A stretch of 64,000 nucleotides of DNA from Pararhodobacter zhoushanensis (GTDB taxonomy: Bacteria; Pseudomonadota; Alphaproteobacteria; Rhodobacterales; Rhodobacteraceae). The stretch lies in NCBI RefSeq assembly GCF_003990445.1, contig NZ_REEZ01000014.1:48246-112245 (forward strand), read 5' to 3'. Positions 1-8,096 of the stretch are shown here, piece after piece. Both the position numbers and the translations under genes were made by a program. Below the pieces are notes generated by a model that did no database searches, was not told the DNA's origin, and was given only the letters and a program-made list of their open reading frames with translations. How positions within the stretch are numbered: position 1 is the first letter of the stretch; the number at the start of each line of letters is the position of its first letter.

Positions 1-1
1 G

Positions 2-970
2 GTCCGGCTGACCGACACGGCGAGCACAACCGCCGTGATCGAGGATATCACGCCGGGGCCGTGGGCGTTCCGCGTGGCGGCGATTTCCAAGCTCGGTGTT
101 CGCTCGCCCTGGGCGATCTATGAGCAAGAGATCCACGGCCTGTTGCAACCGCCGCAAGCCTTGCAGGACGTGTCGATCCAGTCGGCGGGGGGGCTTGCTG
201 TCCTCAAGTGGCGCGTGCCCGTCGATCTGGACGTGCTGATCGGGGGGCGCGTCGTCATCCGCCATTCGTCCAGCGCGTCGCCGCAATGGACAAACTCGGT
301 GCTGGTCGATGAGGTGACCGGAAACACCACGATTGCCGTGGTGCCGCTGCTGCCGGGCACTTATCTGGTGCGCGCGATCGACAGCACGGGCATTCCCGGC
401 CCGGTCAGTCAGGTCGAGACCGACGCGGCGCAGGCGGTGGCGTTCTCGACCGCCGGGCTGTTGCAGGCCGATAGCGCGTTCTCGGGGACGCATGACGGCA
501 CCGCTGTTGATGCGGGCGAATTGACGCTCGCGGGCACGACGCTGTTTGACGATATCCCCGGCTTTATCGACGACGTGCAAAGCTGGGATCTGCCCTTCGG
601 GATCACTCTGTCGGGGATCTATACCTTTGCCACGACGCTCGACCTTGGGGCTGCAAAGACGGTGCGGGCGCGCGCCGTGGTCACCATGGAATCGATCGCG
701 CTCAACGATATCTTCGACAGCCGCACCGGCCCGATCGACGGCTGGGGCGATTTCGACGGCACCGAGAATGCCGAGTGCGACGCCGAGGTGCAGCTGCGCA
801 CCACGCCGGACGATCCGTCCGGCTCGCCCAGCTGGTCGGCGTGGCGGCGGATCAATGCCACCGAAATCACCGCGCGCGGCGTTCAGGCGCGCGCGCTTCT
901 GTCCACCAAAACTATCGACTACGCGCCGATCGTCACGGTCCTGCGCGTCACTTTTGATGAGGTAGCATGA
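2..970 (+). CDS. Phage tail tip / host-specificity protein, C-terminal part (cut by window edge)
   Basis: The reading frame is open to the left edge, so the first internal GTG at 35 is not the true start and this is the 3' part of a larger gene. The visible part begins inside a fibronectin type III-like beta domain (DITPGPWAFRVAAIS is typical of tail tip proteins) and continues through further beta-rich sequence to VTFDEVA. Such proteins sit at the tip of siphovirus tails and contact the host surface. The stop overlaps the next gene as ATGA, which fits a late tail operon. The tail-tip name is inferred from the FnIII-like repeat and from the fibre and lysis genes that follow. Confidence 0.7.
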   Translation, partial: VRLTDTASTTAVIEDITPGPWAFRVAAISKLGVRSPWAIYEQEIHGLLQPPQALQDVSIQSAGGLAVLKWRVPVDLDVLIGGRVVIRHSSSASPQWTNSVLVDEVTGNTTIAVVPLLPGTYLVRAIDSTGIPGPVSQVETDAAQAVAFSTAGLLQADSAFSGTHDGTAVDAGELTLAGTTLFDDIPGFIDDVQSWDLPFGITLSGIYTFATTLDLGAAKTVRARAVVTMESIALNDIFDSRTGPIDGWGDFDGTENAECDAEVQLRTTPDDPSGSPSWSAWRRINATEITARGVQARALLSTKTIDYAPIVTVLRVTFDEVA

Positions 971-1671
971 CACAGGTTCCCAGTCTCTCGGTCGAGAACG
1001 ACCTTGCGCAGCAGGTCCGCCAGAACATCAACGCGCTGGTTGGGGCGGTCAATTCGCACCATAGCGGGGCCTCGGCCCCGACGGCCTTTGTGCCGTGGCA
1101 ATTCTGGGCCGATACGTCCAGCGGCACCTTGAAGATCCGCAACCCGGCAAACACCGCCTGGGTGCATCCGCTGTCGTTGTTTGGCGCGGCGACGACCGCC
1201 CTTGCCATGGGGGGCAACAAGGTCACGGGGCTGGCCGCAGGCACCGACCCGGCTGACGCCGTGACCCTCGCGCAGCTTCAGGGCTATCTGACGCTGACAA
1301 GCGCGTCGCAGGCGGTCTGGAATGCGGGCGTGAGCACGACAGAAACGGTGATCAGCCCGGCAAAGCTCGTGGCGCTGCTCAACAGCAGGAAATGGTACGA
1401 TGTGACCGCCAGCCGTGCGGCCGTGACCATCTACACCAACAGCACGCCCCTGCCGATTCTGGTCACGATCACTGCGGACGCCCTCACGATCAGCTGCTTT
1501 TTCCAAGTCTCGCACGACGGAGGCACAACTTGGGTCAGTGTCTGCCACTTTGTCGAGGCCGGTGGCTTCTACTCCTCGGCCACGGCAGAAGTCCCGGCGG
1601 GCGCAAAGTACCGCATCAATGTCGGCGCTAGTCTGGTGTTCTGGTCCGAGTACCGGGTGACCGCGCCATGA
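967..1671 (+). CDS. Phage tail-associated protein of unknown function
   Basis: This 234-residue protein starts with an ATG overlapping the previous stop (ATGA), so the two are translationally coupled. The N-terminal half (VENDLAQQVRQNINALVGAVNSHH) looks helical and is followed by short motifs often found in phage fibres, WADTSSGTLKIRN and NKVTGLAAGTDPADAVTLAQL. The second of these is a common linker in tail fibres. The C-terminal 100 residues look like a compact beta domain. No catalytic motif is visible. A structural role in the tail or baseplate is likely but rests on context and the linker. Confidence 0.65.
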   Translation: MTQVPSLSVENDLAQQVRQNINALVGAVNSHHSGASAPTAFVPWQFWADTSSGTLKIRNPANTAWVHPLSLFGAATTALAMGGNKVTGLAAGTDPADAVTLAQLQGYLTLTSASQAVWNAGVSTTETVISPAKLVALLNSRKWYDVTASRAAVTIYTNSTPLPILVTITADALTISCFFQVSHDGGTTWVSVCHFVEAGGFYSSATAEVPAGAKYRINVGASLVFWSEYRVTAP

Positions 1672-1727
1672 TCGCGCCAGCCAGCCCTCGCAACTTCCTT
1701 GCGCGCGCCGCCGCCCCCAAACCCTGA
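1668..1727 (+). CDS. Possible 19-residue coupled ORF
   Basis: An ATG overlaps the preceding stop as ATGA and opens a 20-codon frame ending in TGA just before the next gene's ribosome-binding region. The product would be MIAPASPRNFLARAAAPKP, with no recognisable motif. The only support is the junction, which is the same type used by the neighbouring phage genes. It could equally be untranslated spacer. Confidence 0.2.
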   Translation: MIAPASPRNFLARAAAPKP

Positions 1728-1735
1728 GGCACCCC

Positions 1736-3112
1736 ATGACTTGCACAGTTACAGGCACGCTGGTTGACCCCAGCGGGATCGCGCTTGCGGGCGCACCTTA
1801 CCGGCTCTCGCGCGCGGGCGGGATCGTCGGCAGCGGTAGCGCCACGATCATTCCCAAGATCGTCACCGGTCATTCCGGGGCCAGCGGCGAGTTCAGCGCC
1901 GTGCTCTATACAGGCAAGTACGCGCTGACGGTCTGGCCCGCGACCGGCGAGACCTACGCGGTGCTGATCGCGGTTCCGCCCGAGGCCACGGCAACGCTGG
2001 CGGATCTGATGGATCAGGCGCAACCGGTCTCGCCGATCCTCGCGCAGGTGCTTGAGGCGCTGGCGCTAGCCGAGGATTGGGCGGAGAAGCCGGAAGACGC
2101 AACGGTAAAGCCCGGCAAGTTCTCGGCGCTGCACCATGCGGCGAAAGCTCTGGGGTTCCGCGATGAGGCAGCGGCGGCAGCGGCGATCGCAGTCGCGATT
2201 GTCGGCTCGGGCAATGGTCTGTTTCCGAATGGCACGGTGGCTGCGCCCGCGCTGTCGTTTGCTGCTGACCCTGACACGGGGATGTTTCGGCAGGGGGCAA
2301 ACGTCCTCGGGTTCGCCACGGGTGGCTCGCTGCGCCTGCGGCTCATGGCCAGTGGCGCTGAGATCACCGGCCTGCTGAGCGGCACCGCGGTTCAATCGGG
2401 CGCGATCGACGCAACCGCAGGGCGGCTGTTGCCGGTCGGTGCCTTTGGCCTGGGCGCGTCGCACGGTCCCTTGGCGGATCTTAACAGCGTTCGGCGGGCT
2501 GGTTTCTATTACGCCTATTCCGATGCGATCAGCGCGCCTGAGGCGGGGTCAGCGAACTGGTCCGTGCTCGATCTGGGCGGTTTCAACCAGAACAACGGCG
2601 TGCAGATTGCCGCCAGACAAAACGCGCTGAACACGTCGCCGCTCTATGTCGCGCGCTATGCGGGCGGTGCCTTGGGGGCCTGGTACAAGCTGCACCACAC
2701 CGGCTCGATGATCGGGCAAGTGTCACAGGCTGGCGGCGTGCCGACCGGCGCTGTGATCGAGCGCGGCAGCAATGCCAACGGCAGCTATGTGCGCTTTGCC
2801 GATGGCACGCAGTATTGCTGGCATAGCCTCAACCTTGGCAGTCCGGTCGCGAATGGCGCAGGCACCCGCGCCTTACCCTACTACTCAGGGCCGCAAGACT
2901 GGACGCTGCCTGCGGCCTTCGTCGCCCCGCCGAAATTCTTCCCCTTCGCGGGCCAAGGCGCGCCGGTGCAGATCGCGGATCGGTTCTTCGCCGTCTCCAA
3001 TTCTGCGGCCTCGGCGACGGGCATCACCTATATCCGCGCCTCGCGTCTCAGCAGTGGCACGGATGCAACCGACGTGACGGTCGACGTCTTCGCCGTCGGT
3101 CGCTGGTTCTGA
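1736..3112 (+). CDS. Phage tail fibre protein with pyocin-knob-like C-terminal region
   Basis: This 458-residue protein begins with a small beta domain (TGTLVDPSGIALAGAPYRLSR) like those at the head of some fibres. Residues about 105-150 hold a fibre motif (AEDWAEKPEDATVKPGKFSA then HHAAKALG) resembling the short helical segment seen in many lambdoid and T7-like fibres. A Gly/Ala-rich stalk follows. From about residue 245 the pattern AGFYYAYSD, NWSVLDLGG, YVARYAGGALGAWYKL resembles pyocin-knob receptor-binding domains. The last 120 residues are beta-rich and end in aromatic FAVGRWF. A receptor-binding role is inferred from this architecture. Confidence 0.7.
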   Translation: MTCTVTGTLVDPSGIALAGAPYRLSRAGGIVGSGSATIIPKIVTGHSGASGEFSAVLYTGKYALTVWPATGETYAVLIAVPPEATATLADLMDQAQPVSPILAQVLEALALAEDWAEKPEDATVKPGKFSALHHAAKALGFRDEAAAAAAIAVAIVGSGNGLFPNGTVAAPALSFAADPDTGMFRQGANVLGFATGGSLRLRLMASGAEITGLLSGTAVQSGAIDATAGRLLPVGAFGLGASHGPLADLNSVRRAGFYYAYSDAISAPEAGSANWSVLDLGGFNQNNGVQIAARQNALNTSPLYVARYAGGALGAWYKLHHTGSMIGQVSQAGGVPTGAVIERGSNANGSYVRFADGTQYCWHSLNLGSPVANGAGTRALPYYSGPQDWTLPAAFVAPPKFFPFAGQGAPVQIADRFFAVSNSAASATGITYIRASRLSSGTDATDVTVDVFAVGRWF

Positions 3113-3122
3113 GGACAAACCC

Positions 3123-3440
3123 ATGCACATCACCCTGTCTCCCTGCCGGGGCTTGCCCGGCGCACCCGAAACCACCCTCTCCGTCGCGGGCGACGTCCTG
3201 AGCGTCGACGGTGCTGCGTTCGATCTGTCGGGCGTGCCCGAGGGCGGGATCGCGACACCCGAGGGCAAGCATCCCTTTGTCGGCACGATCACCCGTGAGG
3301 GCGGCGAGATTCGCTGCACAGTGCGCGTGATCCTGGGCGACACCGCCGCGCCCGATCAGCCCGACAGCCCTTGGACCGTCACCGCGTCCTCGGGCGCGAT
3401 CAGCCTTCCCGCCACACGGATCGAGGAACCCGCCGAATGA
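3123..3440 (+). CDS. Small phage protein of unknown function
   Basis: This 105-residue protein follows the fibre gene by 10 bp, with a GAGGA ribosome-binding sequence ahead of the ATG. It is acidic and beta-rich (SVAGDVLSVDGAAFDLSGVP), with no membrane segment or catalytic motif. Its stop overlaps the next start as ATGA. Short genes of this kind are common between the fibre and lysis genes of rhodobacterial prophages. No function can be assigned. Confidence 0.6.
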   Translation: MHITLSPCRGLPGAPETTLSVAGDVLSVDGAAFDLSGVPEGGIATPEGKHPFVGTITREGGEIRCTVRVILGDTAAPDQPDSPWTVTASSGAISLPATRIEEPAE

Positions 3441-3754
3441 GCTTCACCCTGACGATCGAAACCCCCGAGGCCCGCGCCGCCGAGACGCTGGCAACGCTGC
3501 AAGCGCAGATCACCGCCGCGATCGACGCGCTGGTCGAGGCGCAGGCGCGGGCGCTTGGCTACAACTCGGCCGCCGCCTGCGCCGGGTATCGCGACTCAAC
3601 GGTCCCGGCCTGGTCAGCCGAGGCGCAAAGCTTCATCGCCTGGCGCGATGCGGTCTGGATCGAGGCATATGCCCAGCAGGCCGCGCATGCGCAGGCAGGG
3701 ACGCTGCCGACCGCCGACGACGTTCTGGCCGCGTTGCCGGTTTGGAGAGACTGA
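3437..3754 (+). CDS. Small helical phage protein, partly duplicated downstream
   Basis: The start is the ATG at 3437, which overlaps the previous stop; an upstream in-frame ATG would run through the preceding gene. The product is 105 residues and largely helical, rich in Ala, Glu and Gln, ending EAYAQQAAHAQAG then LPTADDVLAALPVWRD. Its position between a fibre and the holin region suggests a tail-fibre assembly or other accessory role, but no family is recognised with certainty. The last 32 codons recur in degenerate form about 320 bp downstream. Confidence 0.6.
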   Translation: MSFTLTIETPEARAAETLATLQAQITAAIDALVEAQARALGYNSAAACAGYRDSTVPAWSAEAQSFIAWRDAVWIEAYAQQAAHAQAGTLPTADDVLAALPVWRD

Positions 3755-4235
3755 GCCAAGCCGCAGCTGGGAAGCTTGGCCAGTGGCCCGACGCCTAAGC
3801 CCGCGAATCATCGATGATATCGGTGCAGGCCATGAAAGTTTCGCAACGCTGAGTATCGCCACCGAGCCAGGTTGGCGAACACAGACCCGGCGGCTGACCA
3901 CCCCGTCAACGAAGGGCGACGGCGTAGCTGTCCACAACTTGAACGGTACTCGGACGATTCTACAAGGCGCGGTGGCACCTGCCGCAGGCGTACCAGCAAG
4001 AAGCCGCGCACGCGGGGGCAGGGACGCTTCCAACGGCTGACGATGGTCTGGCGACGCTGCCGGTTTGGGGCACCTGAACCAATGCCGCTAGGCTGTGGTT
4101 TAGACTGCTGCCTGACGGCCTGCTGTATCCCCAGGGTCATCTCTGACGTGGCCAAAGGCCAAGAGGATTTTGCGGGAGTGGCAGGTGCCACCGAACCAGG
4201 TTGGCAATCAAGGCTCGGTGGCTGCGCCCGCCCCC
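3656..4235 (+). repeat. Diverged tandem duplication, two copies of about 250 bp
   Basis: Copy 1 runs from about 3656 to 3905 and copy 2 from about 3973 to 4235, offset by 317-329 bp because of small indels. Shared landmarks are the coding tail ending GCCGGTTTGG (stops at 3752 and 4075) and the noncoding ACCGAGCCAGGTTGGC block at 3861, repeated as ACCGAACCAGGTTGGC at 4190. Both coding and noncoding parts are duplicated, so this is a segmental duplication and not two separate genes. Confidence 0.75.
3973..4077 (+). pseudogene. Degenerate second copy of the 3' end of the upstream 105-aa gene
   Basis: Reading from the TGG at 3973 gives WHLPQAYQQEAAHAGAGTLP then TADDGLATLPVWGT and a stop. The intact gene at 3437-3754 ends WIEAYAQQAAHAQAGTLPTA then DDVLAALPVWRD. 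The 5' two thirds of the gene is absent or unrecognisable here and there is no matching start codon, so this is a relic. The copies differ by two codons of length and about a third of residues, so the duplication is not recent. Confidence 0.7.
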
Positions 4236-4393
4236 CTGAAGTGGGCGAGACACCGTGTGGTCGTCAAAAAATCTGACAATATTTGGGCAGTTTGCGGGCT
4301 TTTTTTTACCTGCCGCAGTCGCTTCCGCTGATCTCGCGCCTTCGGGCGTAATCCTCGCAAATTGCAACGAAATTCCCAAAATGAGAGGCCCGC

Positions 4394-4732
4394 ATGGATT
4401 GGAACCTGTGGCAACAGATCTTCAATGAACGGGGTGCGCTGCTCACGTTCTTCGGCGCGCTCGGCGGTGCTGTTCGGTCGGCAGCGCTCAAGACAACCTG
4501 GCGCGAAGGTCTGCGCGTCGTCTTCATGGGCGGTTCAACAGCGTTTGGCGTCGGCGTGCTTGCGCCCTTCATCCTGCGCCCGTGGATCGGCGATTTGCCA
4601 GATGACGTCGCGGGTGCCCTCGGCACGCTCTGCGCGGCTTCCTTTCTGGTTGGCCTGATGGCCGTGACCCTGATCGAGCGGCTGATCGACGGCAAGTCGA
4701 TCGCGCCGCAGCAGGGGGGCGACGATGCCTGA
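4394..4732 (+). CDS. Putative phage holin (membrane protein)
   Basis: This 112-residue protein carries three hydrophobic stretches, roughly residues 15-30, 44-63 and 74-96 (VAGALGTLCAASFLVGLMAVTL). The C-terminus is hydrophilic (IDGKSIAPQQGGDDA). It lies two genes ahead of an endolysin, where a holin is expected to make the membrane lesions that release or activate the lysin. Size and topology fit a holin, but holins are too diverse for a family name here. The stop overlaps the start of the next small membrane gene. Confidence 0.65.
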   Translation: MDWNLWQQIFNERGALLTFFGALGGAVRSAALKTTWREGLRVVFMGGSTAFGVGVLAPFILRPWIGDLPDDVAGALGTLCAASFLVGLMAVTLIERLIDGKSIAPQQGGDDA

Positions 4733-4856
4733 CCCGGTCCTGCGCCGCCCAAAGCGATCTCCCTGCGACGACTTCTGGCACACCATACGGGTCGGCATTC
4801 CGATCTTTGTTGTGCTGCTGGTTGCCTTGCCCGTCATGTTCAAAATGTTCGGATGA
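4725..4856 (+). CDS. 43-residue single-span membrane protein of the lysis cassette
   Basis: The ATG at 4725 lies inside the 3' end of the holin candidate, and the frame runs 44 codons to the TGA at 4854. The product has a basic N-terminus (VLRRPKRSP) and one transmembrane stretch at about residues 22-39 (RVGIPIFVVLLVALPVMF). Small one-span proteins at this position can act as a second holin, antiholin or pinholin. The 8-bp overlap argues for translational coupling. Function is inferred from position and topology only. Confidence 0.55.
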   Translation: MPDPVLRRPKRSPCDDFWHTIRVGIPIFVVLLVALPVMFKMFG

Positions 4857-4926
4857 AGGCGCACGGGCAAGATCTTCGACCTGCCCGCGCAGGGCTGATC
4901 CTGCGCATTCCCTGAAAGGAAAGACC

Positions 4927-5391
4927 ATGATCTATCAAGGCCGCGCCCGGCATCCGGTGCGCGAAGTCATCGTGCATTGTTCGGCAACCCGCCCGAGCTG
5001 GTTTCACAATCGCCCGCTGGCCGACAAGGTCGCCGAGATCCGGCGCTGGCATGTGCAGGATCGCGGCTGGCGCGACATTGGCTATCACTGGATCATCGAC
5101 CGCGACGGCGCGGTGATGGCTGGCCGGAGTGAGACCGAAATCGGCGCGCATGTTGCGGGGCACAATGCGGGCACGATCGGGGTCAGCCTGATCGGTGGGC
5201 ATGGTTCGGGCGCGCGCGACGCCTTCGCCGACAACTTCACGCCCGCGCAAGACGCGGCCCTGCGCCGCCTGATCGAGGCGATCAAGGGCCGGGTCGGCGG
5301 GTCGATGGCCCTGAGCGGGCATAACCAATACGCCTCCAAGGCGTGCCCCGGTTTCAATGTCGCTACATGGTACGCGGGCGGCGCGGCCTGA
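4927..5391 (+). CDS. Endolysin, T7-lysozyme-type N-acetylmuramoyl-L-alanine amidase
   Basis: The start is the ATG at 4927 behind GAAAGGAAAG; the open frame extends further upstream, but that stretch lacks family residues. The 154-residue protein is one Amidase_2 domain. The zinc and catalytic residues align with T7 lysozyme: His17 (VIVHCSATRP), Tyr53 (IGYHW), His132, Lys138 and Cys140 (GHNQYASKACPGF). It cleaves the amide bond between N-acetylmuramate and L-alanine at the end of the lytic cycle. No signal peptide is seen, so release would depend on the holin encoded upstream. Confidence 0.92.
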   Translation: MIYQGRARHPVREVIVHCSATRPSWFHNRPLADKVAEIRRWHVQDRGWRDIGYHWIIDRDGAVMAGRSETEIGAHVAGHNAGTIGVSLIGGHGSGARDAFADNFTPAQDAALRRLIEAIKGRVGGSMALSGHNQYASKACPGFNVATWYAGGAA

Positions 5392-5729
5392 TGCCGTCGC
5401 GCCTGGCGATTGGCGCGGCGGCGGGGCTTGGCTTGGCCGTCGCGGCCTATTCCTGGCACCTGATCGACCGCCGCGCCGCCGTGACTGAGGCGCGCACGGG
5501 CTACGTGCTGGCCGCTGAGCGCGACGCCGCACTGGCCGAGCTCGACGCCCTGCGCAAGGCGCAACGGGCCGCTGCCGTCGCAGCAGAGGGACTGCGCGGG
5601 CGCGTCGCCGAGGCTGAGGCCGAGGCCGAGGCGCGCGCGGCGCAATTGGAGGACTACCGCCTTGAAACGACTGTTGACCCTGCTTGCGTTGTCGGTCCCG
5701 ATCTGCTGCGCCGCCTGCGCGCAAACTGA
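5391..5729 (+). CDS. Rz-like inner-membrane spanin subunit
   Basis: The ATG at 5391 overlaps the endolysin stop (TGATG). The 112-residue product has an N-terminal membrane anchor (about residues 5-20, AIGAAAGLGLAVAAYSW). A long Ala/Glu/Arg coiled coil follows (AAERDAALAELDALRKAQ onward), then a short tail. This is the layout of i-spanins, which span the periplasm and pair with an outer-membrane lipoprotein to complete lysis. A second gene embedded in its 3' end fits Rz1. An in-frame ATG at 5367 is possible but lies within the amidase gene. Confidence 0.75.
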   Translation: MPSRLAIGAAAGLGLAVAAYSWHLIDRRAAVTEARTGYVLAAERDAALAELDALRKAQRAAAVAAEGLRGRVAEAEAEAEARAAQLEDYRLETTVDPACVVGPDLLRRLRAN

Positions 5730-5964
5730 CGCCGCGCGCCTTGCTGCTGCCGGTCGCTCGATCGGTACGGCCCGCGCCGCCCCGGCTGTGGCCGAGGTGT
5801 TTGCAACCCCGCCTGAGGACTGCCGCCGCACCACGCGTGGCGGCGTGCTCGCGGGTGAGCGTCTGGACGTCGCCGTCTTGCGCCTCGATGCCGCCCTGGC
5901 GCGCCAGAACGCCCGCACGCTTGCCTGTGCCGATTGGCTGAGTGCCGCCCTTCGCCACCCATAG
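5662..5964 (+). CDS. Rz1-like outer-membrane spanin candidate, nested start
   Basis: A TTG at 5662 opens a different frame inside the Rz-like gene and runs to the TAG at 5962, giving 100 residues. The N-terminus has a signal-peptide pattern (MKRLLTLLALSVPICCAACA). A lipid-attachment cysteine is possible at the AAC, though the -3 residue (Cys) is not canonical. The mature part has several cysteines and no membrane span. The overlapped arrangement and secreted N-terminus are typical of Rz/Rz1 pairs. It is longer and less proline-rich than lambda Rz1, which leaves some doubt. Confidence 0.6.
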   Translation: MKRLLTLLALSVPICCAACAQTDAARLAAAGRSIGTARAAPAVAEVFATPPEDCRRTTRGGVLAGERLDVAVLRLDAALARQNARTLACADWLSAALRHP

Positions 5965-6016
5965 GCTGCGTTGGCAATCGAGCACCTGAAACACTGTTCA
6001 CCTTTGGAGAAACACA

Positions 6017-6292
6017 ATGAAAGACAAGGCAATCCATATTTCCCGTCACAACGGATCACCTGGTGAAAATCTGTGGCCGATCACGCCCAGCGACGACGCG
6101 GATCTGGCGTTTGTGACGCGCGGTCTTTACGTCGGCGGCGATGGCGATCTGATGGTTATTCCCTGGAACGGGGGCGAGCTGGGCGATCCGGTGCCGATCG
6201 TGGGCGTGCTGGCGGGATCGCTCTTGCCGTTCCGGGTGGCGCGCGTGCTGGCAACAGGCACGACGGCGACAAACATCGTGGGGATCGACTGA
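6017..6292 (+). CDS. GTA-type phage spike base protein
   Basis: This 91-residue protein matches what I recall of the spike base family named after Rhodobacter capsulatus GTA gene RCAP_rcc01079. Its features are the opening P-S-D-D-A-D-L, the core TRGLYVGGDGDLMV, and the ending VARVLATGTTATNIVGID. In GTA particles this small protein anchors the head spike. A ribosome-binding sequence (TTTGGAGAAACAC) precedes the ATG. The stop overlaps the start of the following fibre-like gene (TGATG), as expected if the two form a base-and-fibre pair. Confidence 0.75.
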   Translation: MKDKAIHISRHNGSPGENLWPITPSDDADLAFVTRGLYVGGDGDLMVIPWNGGELGDPVPIVGVLAGSLLPFRVARVLATGTTATNIVGID

Positions 6293-7464
6293 TGCTGTCG
6301 CTTGGCCTTGGGCTGGGCCTCACGCAGACGCGGGCAGGGGGCAGTCGCTGGACGCCTGCTGCCATCTTCGGCCCGTCCGACACGGGCGTCTTGTTCGACG
6401 CCCGCGACCTGAGGACGCTTTTCCTGACAAGCGCGGGCATCACCAACGTATCCACGCCGGGCCAGCCTAGCGGCTTGGTACTCGACAAGAGCAAGGGGCT
6501 GGCACTCGGGCCGGAAGTGCTATCGAACGGCGATTTCTCGAACGACCTGACGGGGTGGCTGGACCCGGACGGGCATTGGTCTGCCGTGGGGGGTGGCGCC
6601 TATCACGCCAGCACATCGAATTTCTCAATGCTGCTGGGCGACGTGAGCGCCAGCGCCGGGAAGTATTCACAGCTGGCGTTTAAGGTCTCGGGCTACGGCG
6701 GGGCAGCTGGATTGCGAGTGCAGTTCCGGCTTGCGGATCAATCCGTCATCACCAGCCCCTCGCCGTTCAGCGACTACGCGGGCAGCTCGAACCCAGCGAT
6801 CCGGGCTGACGGCACGTACACTTGGAGAGGCGTTGTTCCAGCGACGGCCAAATACATCTCCTTCGCCCGCGACGTCTTTGGTGGTGGGTCGGCTGAGTTC
6901 ACCATCGACAGTGTGTCTTTGCGGGATGTCGTCGGCTTTCACGGCGCGCAGCCGACGGCAGGCGCTCGCCCGACATACCAGAGCACCGGCCTTTCCTTCG
7001 ACGGCAGCGACGACCGGCTGATGACGACGTTCAAGCCGGGTCTGAGTGGCACGATTATGTCGCGGTTCAATGGAGACGCGCCAAACAGGGCCTTACTCGG
7101 ATGCACCCTCGGGCCGAACGGACATGCGCGGCTGGTTCTGGACTCGTCGGGCAGGTTGGCGGCGGGGGTTGGCTTGCAAAGCGCTAGTGTCCTCTCAGCC
7201 GGGCCTGACCTCCGCAACGCATGGCATGCAGGTGCGGTGAGTTGGGACGGCACCACCGTTAAACTCTATCTCGACGGGTCAGAGGTGTACTCCGATGCAC
7301 AGGTTGGATCGGTAAACACCACCGTTGACATGGCAATCGGCGCCCTCAACTCGGGAGGCACGGCTACCGGCTTCTGGTCCGGCCAAATTTCCGACGCTCT
7401 CGTCATCGACCGCGCAGCGACCCCTGCCGAAATTCTCAAACTTCACAACCATTGGAGCGCCTAA
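6292..7464 (+). CDS. Phage spike/fibre protein with LamG/concanavalin-like C-terminal domain
   Basis: The start is the ATG at 6292, coupled to the spike base stop; the frame opens earlier but only as antisense-like sequence. The 390-residue product begins with a Gly/Leu-rich segment (LSLGLGLGLTQTRAGG). A carbohydrate-binding-like beta domain spans about residues 75-215 (NGDFSNDLTGW through FTIDSVSLRDV). A laminin-G/concanavalin-type domain occupies about residues 240-385 (YQSTGLSFDGSDDRL, VSWDGTTVKLYLDGSEVY). Such domains bind glycans. The protein is likely the receptor-binding fibre seated on the spike base protein. Confidence 0.7.
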   Translation: MLSLGLGLGLTQTRAGGSRWTPAAIFGPSDTGVLFDARDLRTLFLTSAGITNVSTPGQPSGLVLDKSKGLALGPEVLSNGDFSNDLTGWLDPDGHWSAVGGGAYHASTSNFSMLLGDVSASAGKYSQLAFKVSGYGGAAGLRVQFRLADQSVITSPSPFSDYAGSSNPAIRADGTYTWRGVVPATAKYISFARDVFGGGSAEFTIDSVSLRDVVGFHGAQPTAGARPTYQSTGLSFDGSDDRLMTTFKPGLSGTIMSRFNGDAPNRALLGCTLGPNGHARLVLDSSGRLAAGVGLQSASVLSAGPDLRNAWHAGAVSWDGTTVKLYLDGSEVYSDAQVGSVNTTVDMAIGALNSGGTATGFWSGQISDALVIDRAATPAEILKLHNHWSA

Positions 7465-7465
7465 A

Positions 7466-7867
7466 ATGGGCCAAGTCCCTTGCATCATCATCGTCCCCGA
7501 GGCTCAAGCCGAGAAGCTGTCCATCGTTTTTCAGGCGATGGGCCGAGGGCCGGACAGCTTCACACAGGGCCGAAAGGTCTGCGCGAAAGATCCTGGCGCA
7601 ACGCCTGAAACCGCGCCGACGCATCGCCTCATGCAGGACATGAGCGCCACGGCAGAGCTGGAAGCCATGTGGCGGCTGATGGCGGCTGGCGATGCCATGC
7701 CGCAGGTCAACTGGGGCGAAACGCCGGGCATCACCGAGGGCAGCGCGATCGCTGCCGCGCAGAGCATGAGCGTGTTTTCTGTGGCAGGGCCGATGCAGAC
7801 CGTGTGGAACGCCGGGGCAATCCTTGACGGGCAGGGCCTCCAGTTTGTACCGGACCCGGAGATTTAG
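7466..7867 (+). CDS. Phage protein of unknown function following the spike genes
   Basis: This 133-residue protein starts one base after the fibre stop (TAAA ATG). It opens with a short beta strand (VPCIIIVPEAQ) and has a Met- and Ala-rich centre (ATAELEAMWRLMAAGDAMPQ). It ends in an acidic tail with no membrane span. The tight spacing places it in the same transcript as the spike genes. Fibre assembly chaperones often sit here, but no family is recognised, so that role is only a guess. Confidence 0.55.
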   Translation: MGQVPCIIIVPEAQAEKLSIVFQAMGRGPDSFTQGRKVCAKDPGATPETAPTHRLMQDMSATAELEAMWRLMAAGDAMPQVNWGETPGITEGSAIAAAQSMSVFSVAGPMQTVWNAGAILDGQGLQFVPDPEI

Positions 7868-8096
7868 CGGCTGCTGGCACGTTTCGACAGCATAATGGGG
7901 GTGCTGGCGCTGAGAGTGGAGGCGAGGTGATCACCTTTGACCAGAGCCTTCCCGTCGCCGCAGGCTTAGGTCGCTGATACTTCGCATGCAGCAGCGCATT
8001 TTTTCCGACGCGTGGAGGGGGGTGTTTGGAAATTCCACTCTAGGGAGAATGATCGTGTTAAACTGATGTTTCTAAAGCAGACTCAGGAGGGGTAAG

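Noticed and set aside
4258-4320. Possible terminator near the T run at about 4300
   Set aside because: The T run is present, but no stable stem of useful length precedes it.
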